Shown one piece after another: positions 35,115 through 44,663 of a stretch of 64,000 nucleotides of DNA. The DNA comes from CAIYRG01 sp036273455 (lineage in GTDB: Bacteria; Pseudomonadota; Alphaproteobacteria; Micropepsales; Micropepsaceae): the NCBI GenBank assembly GCA_036273455.1, contig DASUHP010000026.1:1-64000 (forward strand), in the 5' to 3' direction. The notes beneath the pieces are model-generated. The model did not search any database. It was not told where the DNA came from and worked only from the letters and a program-made list of their open reading frames with translations. Made by a program: the position numbers and the translations under genes. Position 1 is the stretch's first letter. Each line of letters begins with the position of its first letter.

Positions 35115-36395
35115 GTGAACAAGGCATCGGAACTGGAGTTTTGGGCAGATCGCCTGTTGCGCCGGCCGGACAATCCGGACCCGGTTCAATCCCGGATTGT
35201 CGATCTACTGAGCGCGTTTGCGGTCGGACTCACAACAGATGAGGGCAGGGCGCTCGCGCGATTGCATGGCGCGCAGCGTGGCACCGCCGCGACCGCGGCA
35301 ACGGTGTCGGCGATTGCCCGGCAGTCCGAATGCGACGACATCGAGCTGACATCATGCGTGACTCCGGGGGCAGTTGTGATCCCTGTCGCCCTTGCCTATG
35401 GCCGCGACTGCTCGTCCGAAAACGTCGCCCGCGCAATCTGTCGCGGCTATGACGCCGGTATCATTGTCGGCCGTGCGATTGGCGGCGCGCGGGCGCTCCC
35501 CAAAACCTGGCCGACTCTTCTTGCGGCACCTTTGATGGCGGCAGTGACCCATTCTTTCCTGCATGACTGCGACCGCGAAACACTCGTGCATGCCATGTCG
35601 CTTGCGCTCGCCGGCAGCAGCGGCAGCGCAGGCCGTCCCGCCGGTGCGCCCTCTGGCCGGTGGATCATTTTCGCCGAGGCTGTTGCCAGGGGCATTCACG
35701 CAGCCGAAGCAGCACGCGCGGGCTTCAAGGGTGACCCGCTGTTGTGTTCCGGCGAGTGGTGGCAAACCCAGGCCGGACACGGCAATGTCGACCAGTCGGT
35801 CTTCACCGATCCGGTTTGGCCGCACATCGGCGAGGCCGATTACAAGCCCTTTCCCATTGCCCGGCAGGGTGCGACCGCTGTTGAAGCATTTCAGCAGCTG
35901 CTCGCCAGCGGACTCGACCCGGCCACCATCGAAGCCATCGAAGCCTTCGTCCCGGCGATGAACGTCGCCATGCTCACCCGGCCGGCGATTGCCGGTGATC
36001 GCGTCAGCCTGTTGTGCAACCTCGGCTTTCAGCTCGCCTGTGCGGCTTTCGCGCCGGACGTGCTGATGGACCCGCAGCGGGGAGGCGCTACCCCTGCACT
36101 GATCGATTTCTCAAAACGGGTGACCATCACCGCGGCTCCCGAATCGAACAACAAATCGAGCTGGCCGGCGCGTGTAATGGTCAAAACCAAAACTCGAAAG
36201 CTCGTTGGGGAACTGGAGCAGATTCGATTGGGGGCACCTCTGAGGAACGAGGCAGACCTCCGCGAAAAATGGCAGCGCATCCTGCATACAGACGATCGGC
36301 GGGCCTTTTTCGAGAATGTCGTGAATGCCCCGTCCGGGTCCCATGCTATGTTATGGGACTGGGTCCAACACCGCCTGGCCGGAGCTGCAGCATGA
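35115..36395 (+). CDS. MmgE/PrpD-family protein
   Basis: The 426-residue protein starts at GTG 35115 and shows the PrpD layout: an all-helical N-terminal part with LLSAFAVGL, a central GDPLLCSGEWWQ and a C-terminal lid domain with YKPFPIARQG. PrpD is 2-methylcitrate dehydratase and MmgE a related enzyme; cis-aconitate decarboxylase and iminodisuccinate epimerase are in the same superfamily. No other methylcitrate cycle gene is nearby, so the substrate is probably something else. It overlaps the amidohydrolase gene by four bases. Confidence 0.82.
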   Translation: MNKASELEFWADRLLRRPDNPDPVQSRIVDLLSAFAVGLTTDEGRALARLHGAQRGTAATAATVSAIARQSECDDIELTSCVTPGAVVIPVALAYGRDCSSENVARAICRGYDAGIIVGRAIGGARALPKTWPTLLAAPLMAAVTHSFLHDCDRETLVHAMSLALAGSSGSAGRPAGAPSGRWIIFAEAVARGIHAAEAARAGFKGDPLLCSGEWWQTQAGHGNVDQSVFTDPVWPHIGEADYKPFPIARQGATAVEAFQQLLASGLDPATIEAIEAFVPAMNVAMLTRPAIAGDRVSLLCNLGFQLACAAFAPDVLMDPQRGGATPALIDFSKRVTITAAPESNNKSSWPARVMVKTKTRKLVGELEQIRLGAPLRNEADLREKWQRILHTDDRRAFFENVVNAPSGSHAMLWDWVQHRLAGAAA

Positions 36396-37417
36396 AGATC
36401 ATCGATTCACATTTCCATTACTGGCCGCGCAGCGTGTTCGAGCGGTTCTGCAAGCGCAGCGATTATCCGAGGGCAGAGAAGAATGCGCGCGGCGGATATA
36501 ATTATGTCGGCAGCCCCGGCCGGCCATCGCTGAACTCCTGGACCGAGTGGTTCGATCTCGATCGCCAGCTCGAGCACATGGACGGCCTCGGACATCAGGT
36601 CGGCGTGGTCTGCTCGATCGGGCCGTTCTCCATCTCGTTTTCCGATCTGACGCCTGAAGAGGGGCGCGATGCCGCCATGCAATGGAACGAGGAAATGGCC
36701 GCGGCCCAGCGGCGTCATCCCGGCCGCGTATGGGCGAGCGCCGCCGTGCCGATGACCGACACGCGCGTTGCCATCGAAGTGCTCGACCACGCCGTCAACA
36801 AGCTCAATTTGATGGGCGTCAATATACCCGGCAGCATCGGCAGCGACACGCGCATCGATGCGGAACGGCTGGAGCCGTTCTACGCGCGCATCGAACAGCT
36901 CGGAATTCCGATGTTCCTGCATCCGACCGATGCGGTGTTCGGCGACGATCTCGAAGGTTATGGCGGTGCGTTGCAGCTCAGTTTGGGCCGCGTCATTGAA
37001 GTCAGCGTCACGGCATCGCGGATCATGTTCTCCGGGCTGATGGAACGCCACCCGGGGCTGAAAGTCGTGATGTCGCACACCGGGGGCGCGCTGCCTTATC
37101 AGTCCGGACGCATGGACAAGAACGGCAAGGCGGCCAAGCTGCCTCACCCGCCGAGCTATTACATCTCGCGCATGTACACCGATACGGTGTCGCCGCATTC
37201 CATGGGGATGAAATTTGCCATGGATTATTACGGCGTTGATCGGGTGATGTACGGATCCGATTACCCGTGCTGGGATCCTGCGACGGCGCTTTCACTGATC
37301 GACTCGATCGGATTGCCGGACGCGGACAAAGAAAAACTGTTCTATACCAATGCCCGGCGGATACTCGGATTGCGCGATCCCGACCTGCTGCAAATGCCGC
37401 AAGTCGCTGTCGCGTAA
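36392..37417 (+). CDS. Amidohydrolase-superfamily decarboxylase (ACMSD-like)
   Basis: The 341-residue TIM-barrel protein starts MKIIDSHFHYW with the metal-binding HxH, and has the later ligand blocks LHPTDAVFG, MSHTGGALPY and MYGSDYPCWD. This is the pattern of the ACMSD/gamma-resorcylate/6-methylsalicylate decarboxylase group, which remove CO2 from aromatic or muconic acids. Start 36392 overlaps the PrpD stop; the frame is open 126 codons further upstream but that is antisense-free shadow of PrpD. It fits an aromatic breakdown pathway with the FAD hydroxylase encoded at 39.6 kb. Confidence 0.85.
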   Translation: MKIIDSHFHYWPRSVFERFCKRSDYPRAEKNARGGYNYVGSPGRPSLNSWTEWFDLDRQLEHMDGLGHQVGVVCSIGPFSISFSDLTPEEGRDAAMQWNEEMAAAQRRHPGRVWASAAVPMTDTRVAIEVLDHAVNKLNLMGVNIPGSIGSDTRIDAERLEPFYARIEQLGIPMFLHPTDAVFGDDLEGYGGALQLSLGRVIEVSVTASRIMFSGLMERHPGLKVVMSHTGGALPYQSGRMDKNGKAAKLPHPPSYYISRMYTDTVSPHSMGMKFAMDYYGVDRVMYGSDYPCWDPATALSLIDSIGLPDADKEKLFYTNARRILGLRDPDLLQMPQVAVA

Positions 37418-37437
37418 CACCGGTCAGGGGGAAAGAT

Positions 37438-38988
37438 ATGCGGAAATTCGCGCCTGTATTGCTGGCGCTTCTGGCGGCTGCTCCAGTTTCGGCGCAGAAC
37501 GCCGGTCCCGACGCCATGCCGCTGATACGCGCAGCCGATGCCGCCATCGGCGCCAGCAAGGTCCATTCCATCCGTTACGCCGGGCAGAATGGATATGTCA
37601 CCGTATACGGACAGAGCAATACGTCCGATATCCAGCATCAATGGCCGCGTTATAATCTCGACACGTTTTCGCGCCTGATCGATTACGATTCAATGTCGAT
37701 GACGGAGGAGCAGGTGCACTCCCCCGGTGCCTGGCCGGATGAGGGCGGCAAACGTCCGATCGCCGGACCAACGCGTCAGGTGCATTTCTTTCGCGACGGT
37801 CTTGCCTGGAACCAGAATCCCGACGGATCGGTCACTGCGGCGCCACAGGATGCGCAGGAGCGCATGCTTGAAATCGTTATGACGCCGCACGGCTTCATCA
37901 AGGCCGCCGAAAAGGCGCATGACCTGCGTGTCGATACGCATTGGGACGGCTTCGGTTCGGTCCACAAGACCTATGCCGTCACCTTCAAATATCTCGACAA
38001 GTTTCCGGTCGCCGGCTGGATCGACGAAGACAATAATGTCGTCAAAGTCACCACCTGGTTCAAAAGCCCAATGGTGGGTGACGAATATGTCGAGACGCGC
38101 TACGCGCGCTATCGCGATTACAATGGATTCCGCTTCGCGCCGCAGATTCACCAGAGCATCGGCGTTCCACCCGATCCGAGCTATGACTTCGTCGCTTCGA
38201 GCGTTGACATCAATGTTCCGGATGCTGCGCTTCAGATTCCCGCTGCGATCCGCCAAAACGGCGCCAGCACCGCGCAAGTCCAGACGCGGCAGCTTGCGCC
38301 CGGTACCTGGCTGATCGGCGGCAATGGCTACAACAGCGTCGCGCTGGAATTTGCCAATTTCTCCGCCGTCATCGAGGCTCCGCTCGACGAAGCGCGCTCA
38401 CAGGCGGTGATTGCCGAAACCCACCGGCTGATCCCGAACAAACCGCTGAAATATGTCGTCAACACGCATCACCATTACGATATTGCCGGCGGTTTGCGCG
38501 GTTATGCCGCCGAAGACGTGCTGATCGTCACGCAACAATCGAATTACGACAATTATGAATCGCTGGCGCTGTCATTGCACAGCATGCAGATCGATCCCGA
38601 TTCGCAAGGAAGGGCGCCGCGTCAGGTGCATTACATCCGCATGGAGGAGCACTGGACCATGACCGACGGCCAGCGCAAGCTGGAAGTCTACCATGTTCAG
38701 AATCAGGATCATTCCGAAGACATGCTGATGGCATATTTGCCGGCGGAAAAAATCCTGTTCGAGACCGACCTGTTTGAAGCGCTACCGCCGGGGAAAACCC
38801 CGCCGGCCACCGCTTTGAATATGGCGCTGCTCTACAATATGGAGCGGGTCAGGATCGCGCCGGAGAAGATCGTCTCCATGCGTACAGGCGAAATACCCGT
38901 GGCCGATTTCCTGCGCGCCGTGGGCGTGAACCGGATCGTGCCGCGCGGCCAGGGCCTGGACGCGCAACTTAACGACATGCGCCCGTAG
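37438..38988 (+). CDS. Exported metallo-beta-lactamase-fold hydrolase
   Basis: The 516-residue protein has a signal peptide (MRKFAPVLLALLAAAPVSAQ). A long N-terminal domain of about 300 residues resembles an outer-membrane-lipoprotein-like beta domain, followed by an MBL domain with VVNTHHHYDIAGG (His344, His346, Asp348; the usual next histidine is Ile). EHWTMTDGQRKLEVYHVQNQ and ILFETDLFE follow. The odd Ile suggests an altered metal site. GGGGGAAAG lies before the ATG. It sits 20 bases after the amidohydrolase, probably in the same unit. Substrate unknown. Confidence 0.8.
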   Translation: MRKFAPVLLALLAAAPVSAQNAGPDAMPLIRAADAAIGASKVHSIRYAGQNGYVTVYGQSNTSDIQHQWPRYNLDTFSRLIDYDSMSMTEEQVHSPGAWPDEGGKRPIAGPTRQVHFFRDGLAWNQNPDGSVTAAPQDAQERMLEIVMTPHGFIKAAEKAHDLRVDTHWDGFGSVHKTYAVTFKYLDKFPVAGWIDEDNNVVKVTTWFKSPMVGDEYVETRYARYRDYNGFRFAPQIHQSIGVPPDPSYDFVASSVDINVPDAALQIPAAIRQNGASTAQVQTRQLAPGTWLIGGNGYNSVALEFANFSAVIEAPLDEARSQAVIAETHRLIPNKPLKYVVNTHHHYDIAGGLRGYAAEDVLIVTQQSNYDNYESLALSLHSMQIDPDSQGRAPRQVHYIRMEEHWTMTDGQRKLEVYHVQNQDHSEDMLMAYLPAEKILFETDLFEALPPGKTPPATALNMALLYNMERVRIAPEKIVSMRTGEIPVADFLRAVGVNRIVPRGQGLDAQLNDMRP

Positions 38989-38995
38989 CTGCGCC

Positions 38996-39457
38996 TCAGA
39001 ACAAATGCGCGAAGAAGTCGCGCCAGCCACCACGGTTGGGCGTCGCTTCGGCAATTTGCGCGGCATTGCGATTGGCGAAGAGCTGATTGGTGCCGGCGGC
39101 GATGTCGATCACACCGCCTATGCTGCCACCATCGGGTTTGCAGTTGAAATCCATTCGCACGACCCGGCCCTGGTTATCCGGGATTCCGACGGTGATTCCG
39201 TGCCCGCGCGGAAGGTTGCCGGAAAAGATGCCGCGGCTCAGGCCATTTTCAAAGGTCGCGACAACGCTGTCGCAGCTCATGTCGGAGTTTCGCGCGGTGA
39301 GGCTCACTTCGTTGCCGGTAAAGTTGCGGTACTCTGATTGTCCCGGCGCGACTGTCGTCAGCACCACCGAACCGACCCGCTCAAGTGCCGCATACGCGGC
39401 CGTTCCGCCGGCGACGAGAAGCAATACCGTAACCGCAGCAGCAGCGGCACGCGCCAT
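38996..39457 (-). CDS. Small exported hypothetical protein (153 aa)
   Basis: The product has an Ala-rich signal segment (MARAAAAAVTVLLLVAGGTAAYA) after a near-perfect AAGGAGATAAAA ribosome site, and a beta-rich mature part with two cysteines (DMSCDSVV and MDFNCKPDGG) that could pair. No family is recognised. It is convergent with the MBL gene (7 bases between the stops) and divergent from the FAD hydroxylase gene. Confidence 0.7.
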   Translation of the reverse strand: MARAAAAAVTVLLLVAGGTAAYAALERVGSVVLTTVAPGQSEYRNFTGNEVSLTARNSDMSCDSVVATFENGLSRGIFSGNLPRGHGITVGIPDNQGRVVRMDFNCKPDGGSIGGVIDIAAGTNQLFANRNAAQIAEATPNRGGWRDFFAHLF

Positions 39458-39589
39458 TTTTATCTCCTTATTTTCAATCGGGCGGGTTGTTAACGGCCCC
39501 AGGGTTCCTGCGTTCCCCGCGTGACGCCACTTGACGGCGCGGGGTTCCGCGCGCGAATCCTAGCCGAGGGAACCGCGGAATAACGGGGC

Positions 39590-40807
39590 ATGGAATCTGA
39601 CGATCGCGTTGTGATTATCGGGGCAGGACCAGTCGGACTGTGTCTTGCGCTCAAGCTCGCCAAACACGGGGTGCTTTCGACGGTCGTCGAACAGCTGCGC
39701 GACGACAATTTTCTCCATCAGGTGCCGCGCGCCGGTACCAATCATCCGGCAACGCTTGAGCTTTACGATGACATTGGTTTGTACCGGCGGCTTGAGCCGC
39801 GCGGCATCGTCGCACCGCTGCTTCACTATTGGGACCGCGAGAAAGGCGATCTGATCGCCGAGTTCGATCACGCGGTTCTGAAGAATGACACGCGCTTCCC
39901 CTTCGCCCTGCAATGCGAACGCATCAAGATCGTCGAAGAGGCGCTCGCGATGGCGAAGCAGCATCCGCTCGTCACCGTGATGATGGGGACAGTATTTACC
40001 GGCTTCGACCAGGGCTCCGATGGCGTAGCTGCCTTTATCGAAAATGAAGGCGGTGAAAAGGACCGGCTGGCCGGCCGCTATATTGTCAGCTGCGAAGGCG
40101 CGCGGAGCCTCGTGCGCAAGGAATGCGGCATCGCATTCGAAGGCTTCACCTATCCCGACCGCACGCTGAATATCGAAGTCGCCTATGATTTCAAACGGCA
40201 CGGCTACACCGACCGCAACTACATTTCCGACCCCGAGGAATGGTCGAACCTGTTCCACTGGAAAGGTCCGCCGGAACGGTGGCGGGTGCACTTCCCGACC
40301 GAACCGGAAGAAGATCCGGATGCGTTGACCGCGGCGGACGCGCTCCAGGCGCGCTTGCAGCGGTTTCTCCCGACCGGCAAGCCATTCGATATCATCGGAT
40401 GCAATCTGTACACAGTGCATCAGCGGGTGGCGGAGAAGTTCCGCCACGGCCGGGCCATCCTGGCGGGCGATTCCGCGCATGTGAACAGCCCGATTGGCGG
40501 CATGGGCCTGAACAGCGGCGTGCATGACGCATTTAATCTCGCGGAGAAGCTGGCGGCGATCTTTCGCGGCGAAGGCGACGAATCGCTGCTCGGCCGCTAT
40601 GAGCGCCAACGCCGGCACATTGCCGTCCAGCACACGCAGCAGCAAACCATCCGCAACAAGAAATTGCTGGCGGAGAAAGACCCGGCGGTGCGCCGGCGCA
40701 ACCACGACGAATTGCGCCGTCAGGCTTCAGACCCGGAAGCAGCGCGCAAATTCCTGCTGCGTACATCGCTCATCGAATCGCTGCGCGAAGCCGCACGCAT
40801 CCCGTGA
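39590..40807 (+). CDS. FAD-dependent aromatic hydroxylase (MhpA-like)
   Basis: The 405-residue flavoprotein has the FAD loop VVIIGAGPVGLCLALKLAKHG, the DG-type block IVSCEGARSLVRKECGI and the GD motif block AILAGDSAHVNSPIGGMGLNSG. It resembles 3-(3-hydroxyphenyl)propionate/pentachlorophenol-type hydroxylases, which add oxygen to aromatic rings with NAD(P)H, and lacks their C-terminal thioredoxin-like domain (405 against about 550 residues). It overlaps the next gene (GTGA) by four bases. Together with the ACMSD-like and VOC proteins it points to aromatic breakdown. Confidence 0.87.
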   Translation: MESDDRVVIIGAGPVGLCLALKLAKHGVLSTVVEQLRDDNFLHQVPRAGTNHPATLELYDDIGLYRRLEPRGIVAPLLHYWDREKGDLIAEFDHAVLKNDTRFPFALQCERIKIVEEALAMAKQHPLVTVMMGTVFTGFDQGSDGVAAFIENEGGEKDRLAGRYIVSCEGARSLVRKECGIAFEGFTYPDRTLNIEVAYDFKRHGYTDRNYISDPEEWSNLFHWKGPPERWRVHFPTEPEEDPDALTAADALQARLQRFLPTGKPFDIIGCNLYTVHQRVAEKFRHGRAILAGDSAHVNSPIGGMGLNSGVHDAFNLAEKLAAIFRGEGDESLLGRYERQRRHIAVQHTQQQTIRNKKLLAEKDPAVRRRNHDELRRQASDPEAARKFLLRTSLIESLREAARIP

Positions 40808-42414
40808 CCGGCGAAAACCGTGACGCCGCCGCTGCCGCCTGGGCGGTCGCGCGCGACGGCATCGCCGCGCGGCCACCGGTTTATGGCGCGCGGTTCATGG
40901 CCGTGACCGGACATTCACTGGCGTCACTGGCCGCGGTGCGGACATTCCAGCGCGGCGGCAACCTCGCCGATGCGGCGATCTCGGCATCGGCGGTGACGGC
41001 CTCCGTGCTGCATCACGCCGCGGGAATCGGCGGCGACGCCTTCCTGCTCTATCGCGACGGTAAATCGGACCGCGTCTATGGCCTCAACGCCTCCGGCTGT
41101 GCGCCTGCGCTCGCGACCGCGGGCGAGTTCGCAAGTGGAATGAACACGCACGGCCCGCGCGCCCCGGTTGTTCCGGGGCTTGTGGCGGCATGGGACGCGC
41201 TGCACCGCAAATTTGGCCGGCTCCCCTGGCAGAGACTGTTCGATGATGCGATCGATGCGGCTGCCGGCCACGTGGTTTCGCGGGTGGCGGCCGAGCGCGC
41301 GGGCGCCGAAGCCAACGAACTCCGCACCGATGCCGGCTGCGCCTCGCTCTATCTGCCGGACGGAAATCCGGTTTCGGCCGGCGCGGTGCTGCACCAGCCC
41401 GCGCTCGCGCAGAGTCTCAGCCGCATCGCAAGACTTGGCGCAGAAGATTTCTACCGCGGCAGAATCGCAGGGCAGATCGACGCGTTCTTCACGACCCATG
41501 ACGGACTGATCCGCGCGCATGATCTTGCGGAATTCCGCCCGCTCTGGGTCGAACCGCTCACCGGCGAATATCGCCGACATCAGGTGCACGTGATGCCGCC
41601 CAATTCCACAGGCGCGTTGCTGCTGTTGCAGCTCGAGACGCTGTCAAGCGCCGGTTCGGCACCGCTGCGCGATGATGCCGTGTTCCGCATCGGCACGCAG
41701 ATGATCGCGATGCAGCGCACCTTTTCAGAAGCTGTGCCCATGATTGCCGATCCGGCGGCCGTTCCGGATGCCGTGGCGAAACTGCTGTCGCCGGAGGTGA
41801 AAGTCCGCATGCGCGCGCCGGTTTCGCGGCAAGCGGCAGGTGCAGCGATCCGCGATTCCGGCAGCACCTCATGCCTTGTCTTCGCCGATGCAGACGGCAA
41901 CGCGCTCTCGCTGGTGCAGAGCATTTTCAACGTGTTCGGCGCCATGCTGCTAGATCCCGCGACCGGGATTCTGTTCAACAACCGCATGCATGGATTCAGC
42001 CACGATCCGGCCAGCGCCAATGTCGTCGCACCCGGAAAGCGTCCTGCCCACACACTTTGCCCCGTGCTGGTCGAACGCGATGGCGCACTGTGCTATGCGA
42101 TGGCCACGCCGGGCGGGTTGTCGCAGACACTGACGAATGCGCAGGTGCTGTCGCATCTCGTCGATTGCGGCTTCGACGTGCAGCAGGCGGTGGAGTTTCC
42201 GCGGTGGTGCAACAGCAAAAGCGGCCAGTTCCTGATCGAGCGCGGCTTTCCGACTGGTTTTACCGAGTCATTGTTGCGCGACATGGGGCAACGCGCGCTG
42301 GTTCGCGACGACGGCTATTCCTACGGCTCTGCGAAAGTGGTGGAATTCAGCACGCACGGCACGCTGGCCGGCGGCGCCGATTTCCGCCGCGAGGCATTCG
42401 CCCTCGGCATTTAA
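40804..42414 (+). CDS. Gamma-glutamyltransferase-family protein
   Basis: The 536-residue protein has the GGT fold blocks AVRTFQRGGNLADAAISA, HHAAGIGGDAFLLY, VPGLVAAWDALHRKFG and DFYRGRIAGQIDAFF. The candidate autoprocessing nucleophile is Thr355 in SGSTSCLVFADADGNALS, where most members have a Thr followed by a histidine or threonine. No signal peptide is seen, unlike classical secreted GGT, so a cytoplasmic hydrolase or amidase role is possible. The GTG start overlaps the upstream hydroxylase by four bases. Confidence 0.85.
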   Translation: MTGENRDAAAAAWAVARDGIAARPPVYGARFMAVTGHSLASLAAVRTFQRGGNLADAAISASAVTASVLHHAAGIGGDAFLLYRDGKSDRVYGLNASGCAPALATAGEFASGMNTHGPRAPVVPGLVAAWDALHRKFGRLPWQRLFDDAIDAAAGHVVSRVAAERAGAEANELRTDAGCASLYLPDGNPVSAGAVLHQPALAQSLSRIARLGAEDFYRGRIAGQIDAFFTTHDGLIRAHDLAEFRPLWVEPLTGEYRRHQVHVMPPNSTGALLLLQLETLSSAGSAPLRDDAVFRIGTQMIAMQRTFSEAVPMIADPAAVPDAVAKLLSPEVKVRMRAPVSRQAAGAAIRDSGSTSCLVFADADGNALSLVQSIFNVFGAMLLDPATGILFNNRMHGFSHDPASANVVAPGKRPAHTLCPVLVERDGALCYAMATPGGLSQTLTNAQVLSHLVDCGFDVQQAVEFPRWCNSKSGQFLIERGFPTGFTESLLRDMGQRALVRDDGYSYGSAKVVEFSTHGTLAGGADFRREAFALGI

Positions 42415-42430
42415 CGGGAGGAATCATTCA

Positions 42431-43495
42431 ATGAAACGCTGTCTGATTGCATGCCTGTTGCTGATCATGTGCCCCGCTGCGGCACAGCAAAACGTGCCGC
42501 AGATTGCGTTCACTTCGGTGCCGGATTTTCTCAAGCTGCCGCCTGGCATGAATTTCGGCGAGGTGCCGGGCGTCGCGGTGAATTCCAAAGGCGACATTTT
42601 TGTTTTCACCCGCTCCAACAGCGCCAATGGTCCGGCCTATGCGCCGGCCGCGGCGCAGCTGCTCGAATTCGCTCCCGATGGCCGGCTGATCGGCGAAATC
42701 GGCAAGGGACTTTATGGCTGGGCGGAGGCGCACAGCGTCCGCATCGACAGGAATGACAATATCTGGGCCATCGACAAAGGCTCCGACATGATCATCAAAT
42801 TCAATCCTGCCGGCCGCGTGCAATGGGTGTTCGGCCGCCGCAAGGAAGCCGCCGATGACGATACGAAACCATGGGAGCACGTCAATCCGCCGCTTCCCGC
42901 GGTCGACGGCCTCTTTCGTCAGCCCACGGATGTTGCCTGGGATTCGAAGGGCAACATCTACATCACCGACGGTTACATCAATTCGCGGGTGGCGAAATAC
43001 AGTGCCCGGGGCGACTGGGTAAAATCGTGGGGCAGCAAAGGAACTGCGCCGGGTCAGTTCAATCTTCCGCATGCGATTGCGATCGACAAGGACGACAATA
43101 TTTATGTTGGTGACCGCTCCAACCGACGGATTCAGGTGTTCGACACCGACGGAAATTTCAAACGGATGTTCACCATCGACGTGCCGTCCGATCCAACCAG
43201 CCGCGCAGTCAATGGCGAAACCCCGGCCGGTGCAAAGCTCGCCCAGGTCACCGGCGCACCCAACTCGCTATGCATCACCGCCCCGCCCAATCAGGTGCTG
43301 TTTGTCGGCGAGACGACCTATCCCGGCCGCATTTTCAAGGTCGCGCTGGATGGCAAAGTGCTCGGCGTCATCGGCCGTTCGGGGCGCAATATCGGTGAGT
43401 TCTCCGGCGCTCACGCGCTCGCCTGCCCGTCGGAGCATGAAATCTATGCCGCCGAAACCTCCAACTGGCGCGTCCAAAAACTCTTGCTGAAATAA
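42431..43495 (+). CDS. Exported NHL-repeat protein (amidating-lyase-like)
   Basis: The 354-residue protein has a signal peptide (MKRCLIACLLLIMCPAAAQ) and NHL repeats forming a beta-propeller: GVAVNSKGDIFVFTRS, VRIDRNDNIWAIDKG, DVAWDSKGNIYITDGY, AIDKDDNIYVGDRSNRRIQ, SEHEIYAAETSNWRVQ. This order is found in the peptidyl-alpha-hydroxyglycine amidating-lyase-type family in bacteria. GGGAGGA precedes the ATG. It begins 17 bases after the GGT-like gene and is probably in the same operon. The real reaction in bacteria is unknown. Confidence 0.85.
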   Translation: MKRCLIACLLLIMCPAAAQQNVPQIAFTSVPDFLKLPPGMNFGEVPGVAVNSKGDIFVFTRSNSANGPAYAPAAAQLLEFAPDGRLIGEIGKGLYGWAEAHSVRIDRNDNIWAIDKGSDMIIKFNPAGRVQWVFGRRKEAADDDTKPWEHVNPPLPAVDGLFRQPTDVAWDSKGNIYITDGYINSRVAKYSARGDWVKSWGSKGTAPGQFNLPHAIAIDKDDNIYVGDRSNRRIQVFDTDGNFKRMFTIDVPSDPTSRAVNGETPAGAKLAQVTGAPNSLCITAPPNQVLFVGETTYPGRIFKVALDGKVLGVIGRSGRNIGEFSGAHALACPSEHEIYAAETSNWRVQKLLLK

Positions 43496-43668
43496 GCGCG
43501 CTGCGGGCCGGACGTTGCGCCGGCAGTTACCTCCATGGCAGCCGCCTCTCATGCGAGGGGTCGCGCTCTTAAGAGCCGCGACAGGCCGGGCCGCCGAGGC
43601 CTTCACCCGTTCGGAACGCCGCAGCGCTGGCGAATTTTACGCCAGCGTCTGCGCAAATCAACCGGCTA

Positions 43669-44493
43669 CTATCCCAGCGGCTTCGGGCGCTCGTTCAGCT
43701 CGATCAGCGTGCCCCATGGATCGGACACGAAGCAGATTCCCGTCCCATTGGCATTCTTGTTGTACGGACGTTCGATCTTCACGCCCTGCGCCTGAAGATT
43801 GCTGCAAAAGCTCTGGAGATTCGTCACGTCAAATCCGATGTGATCCAGCACATGCCCTTTGGTGCTGACCGTCGGCATGTCGGTCTTGGTGAAGGACAGA
43901 TTGGCGCCCGGAATATCGGCGGCGACATTCGTACCGCGCATTCCCGGCCTGGCGCCGAAGAATTTCGCATACCAGGCCTGAATTTTCGGAATCTGGTCCT
44001 GCGGCACATAGAAATGGATGTGATGATGTTTGATCGGGATGGTCTGCGTCTTGTCTTCCAGAATCTCGATCCGCAATCCGTCAGGCGTGGTGACAAAGGC
44101 CTGATCCTTGCGGCCATTTCCACCCGGTTCCACCGGAACGCCGGCCGCTTTCCACTTCGCCATCGCCGCCTGCACATTCGGTACGAGGAATCCAACGTGG
44201 TTGACCACGGTTCCGACCGTTCCGCCGGTCTCCGGCGCGGCACCTGGTCCCATATTCAGGAACACGAACACGCCGGGGAATTCCACGATCTGGAAGTTGC
44301 CGTTGGTGATCGCCTTGCCGCCCATGGCAACCAGGATCTTCTTGTTCGCCTCGATGTCGCGCGAATTCAGATGCCAATGGCCCATGGTGACGCCCATTTC
44401 GTTGGGCGGATAGGCCTGCGCGAAAGCTGTTTGTGGAGTTGTGCCGGCGGCGAAGGCAAACATCAAAAACAGCGCCGCAATCAATCTTGTCAT
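43669..44493 (-). CDS. Exported VOC (glyoxalase/dioxygenase-fold) protein
   Basis: The 274-residue protein has a signal peptide (IAALFLMFAFAAGTTP) and two VOC modules: the first with MGHWHLNSRDIEANKKILVAM, the second with HHIHFYVPQDQIPKIQAWY and HIGFDVTN. Histidines and a glutamate (IEILED, LIELNE) fit a metal site. GGGAGGA precedes the start. VOC proteins include glyoxalases, extradiol dioxygenases and epimerases; export is unusual. A second, partial VOC gene lies at the right edge of the window. Confidence 0.83.
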   Translation of the reverse strand: MTRLIAALFLMFAFAAGTTPQTAFAQAYPPNEMGVTMGHWHLNSRDIEANKKILVAMGGKAITNGNFQIVEFPGVFVFLNMGPGAAPETGGTVGTVVNHVGFLVPNVQAAMAKWKAAGVPVEPGGNGRKDQAFVTTPDGLRIEILEDKTQTIPIKHHHIHFYVPQDQIPKIQAWYAKFFGARPGMRGTNVAADIPGANLSFTKTDMPTVSTKGHVLDHIGFDVTNLQSFCSNLQAQGVKIERPYNKNANGTGICFVSDPWGTLIELNERPKPLG

Positions 44494-44604
44494 GCTGGTC
44501 CTCCCTGCAGCGGCACACCCTCCGCCGCGCTCCGGGTAGTCTAATCCGACTAGACACCGCTCCGCTATAGCGCCCCGCCCTCGCGGGTGAGGTCACGTTC
44601 GGCG

Positions 44605-44641
44605 AAAAAAAACGGGTCTCCGCGTTGCCGGGGAGACCCGT
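44605..44641 (-). terminator. Rho-independent terminator of the DegP-like gene
   Basis: On the minus strand the sequence ACGGGTCTCC pairs with GGAGACCCGT around a GC-rich loop, followed by eight T bases. It lies 23 bases past the protease stop codon. Confidence 0.92.
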
Positions 44642-44663
44642 GATCAGTCAGACAATCTGCGCC

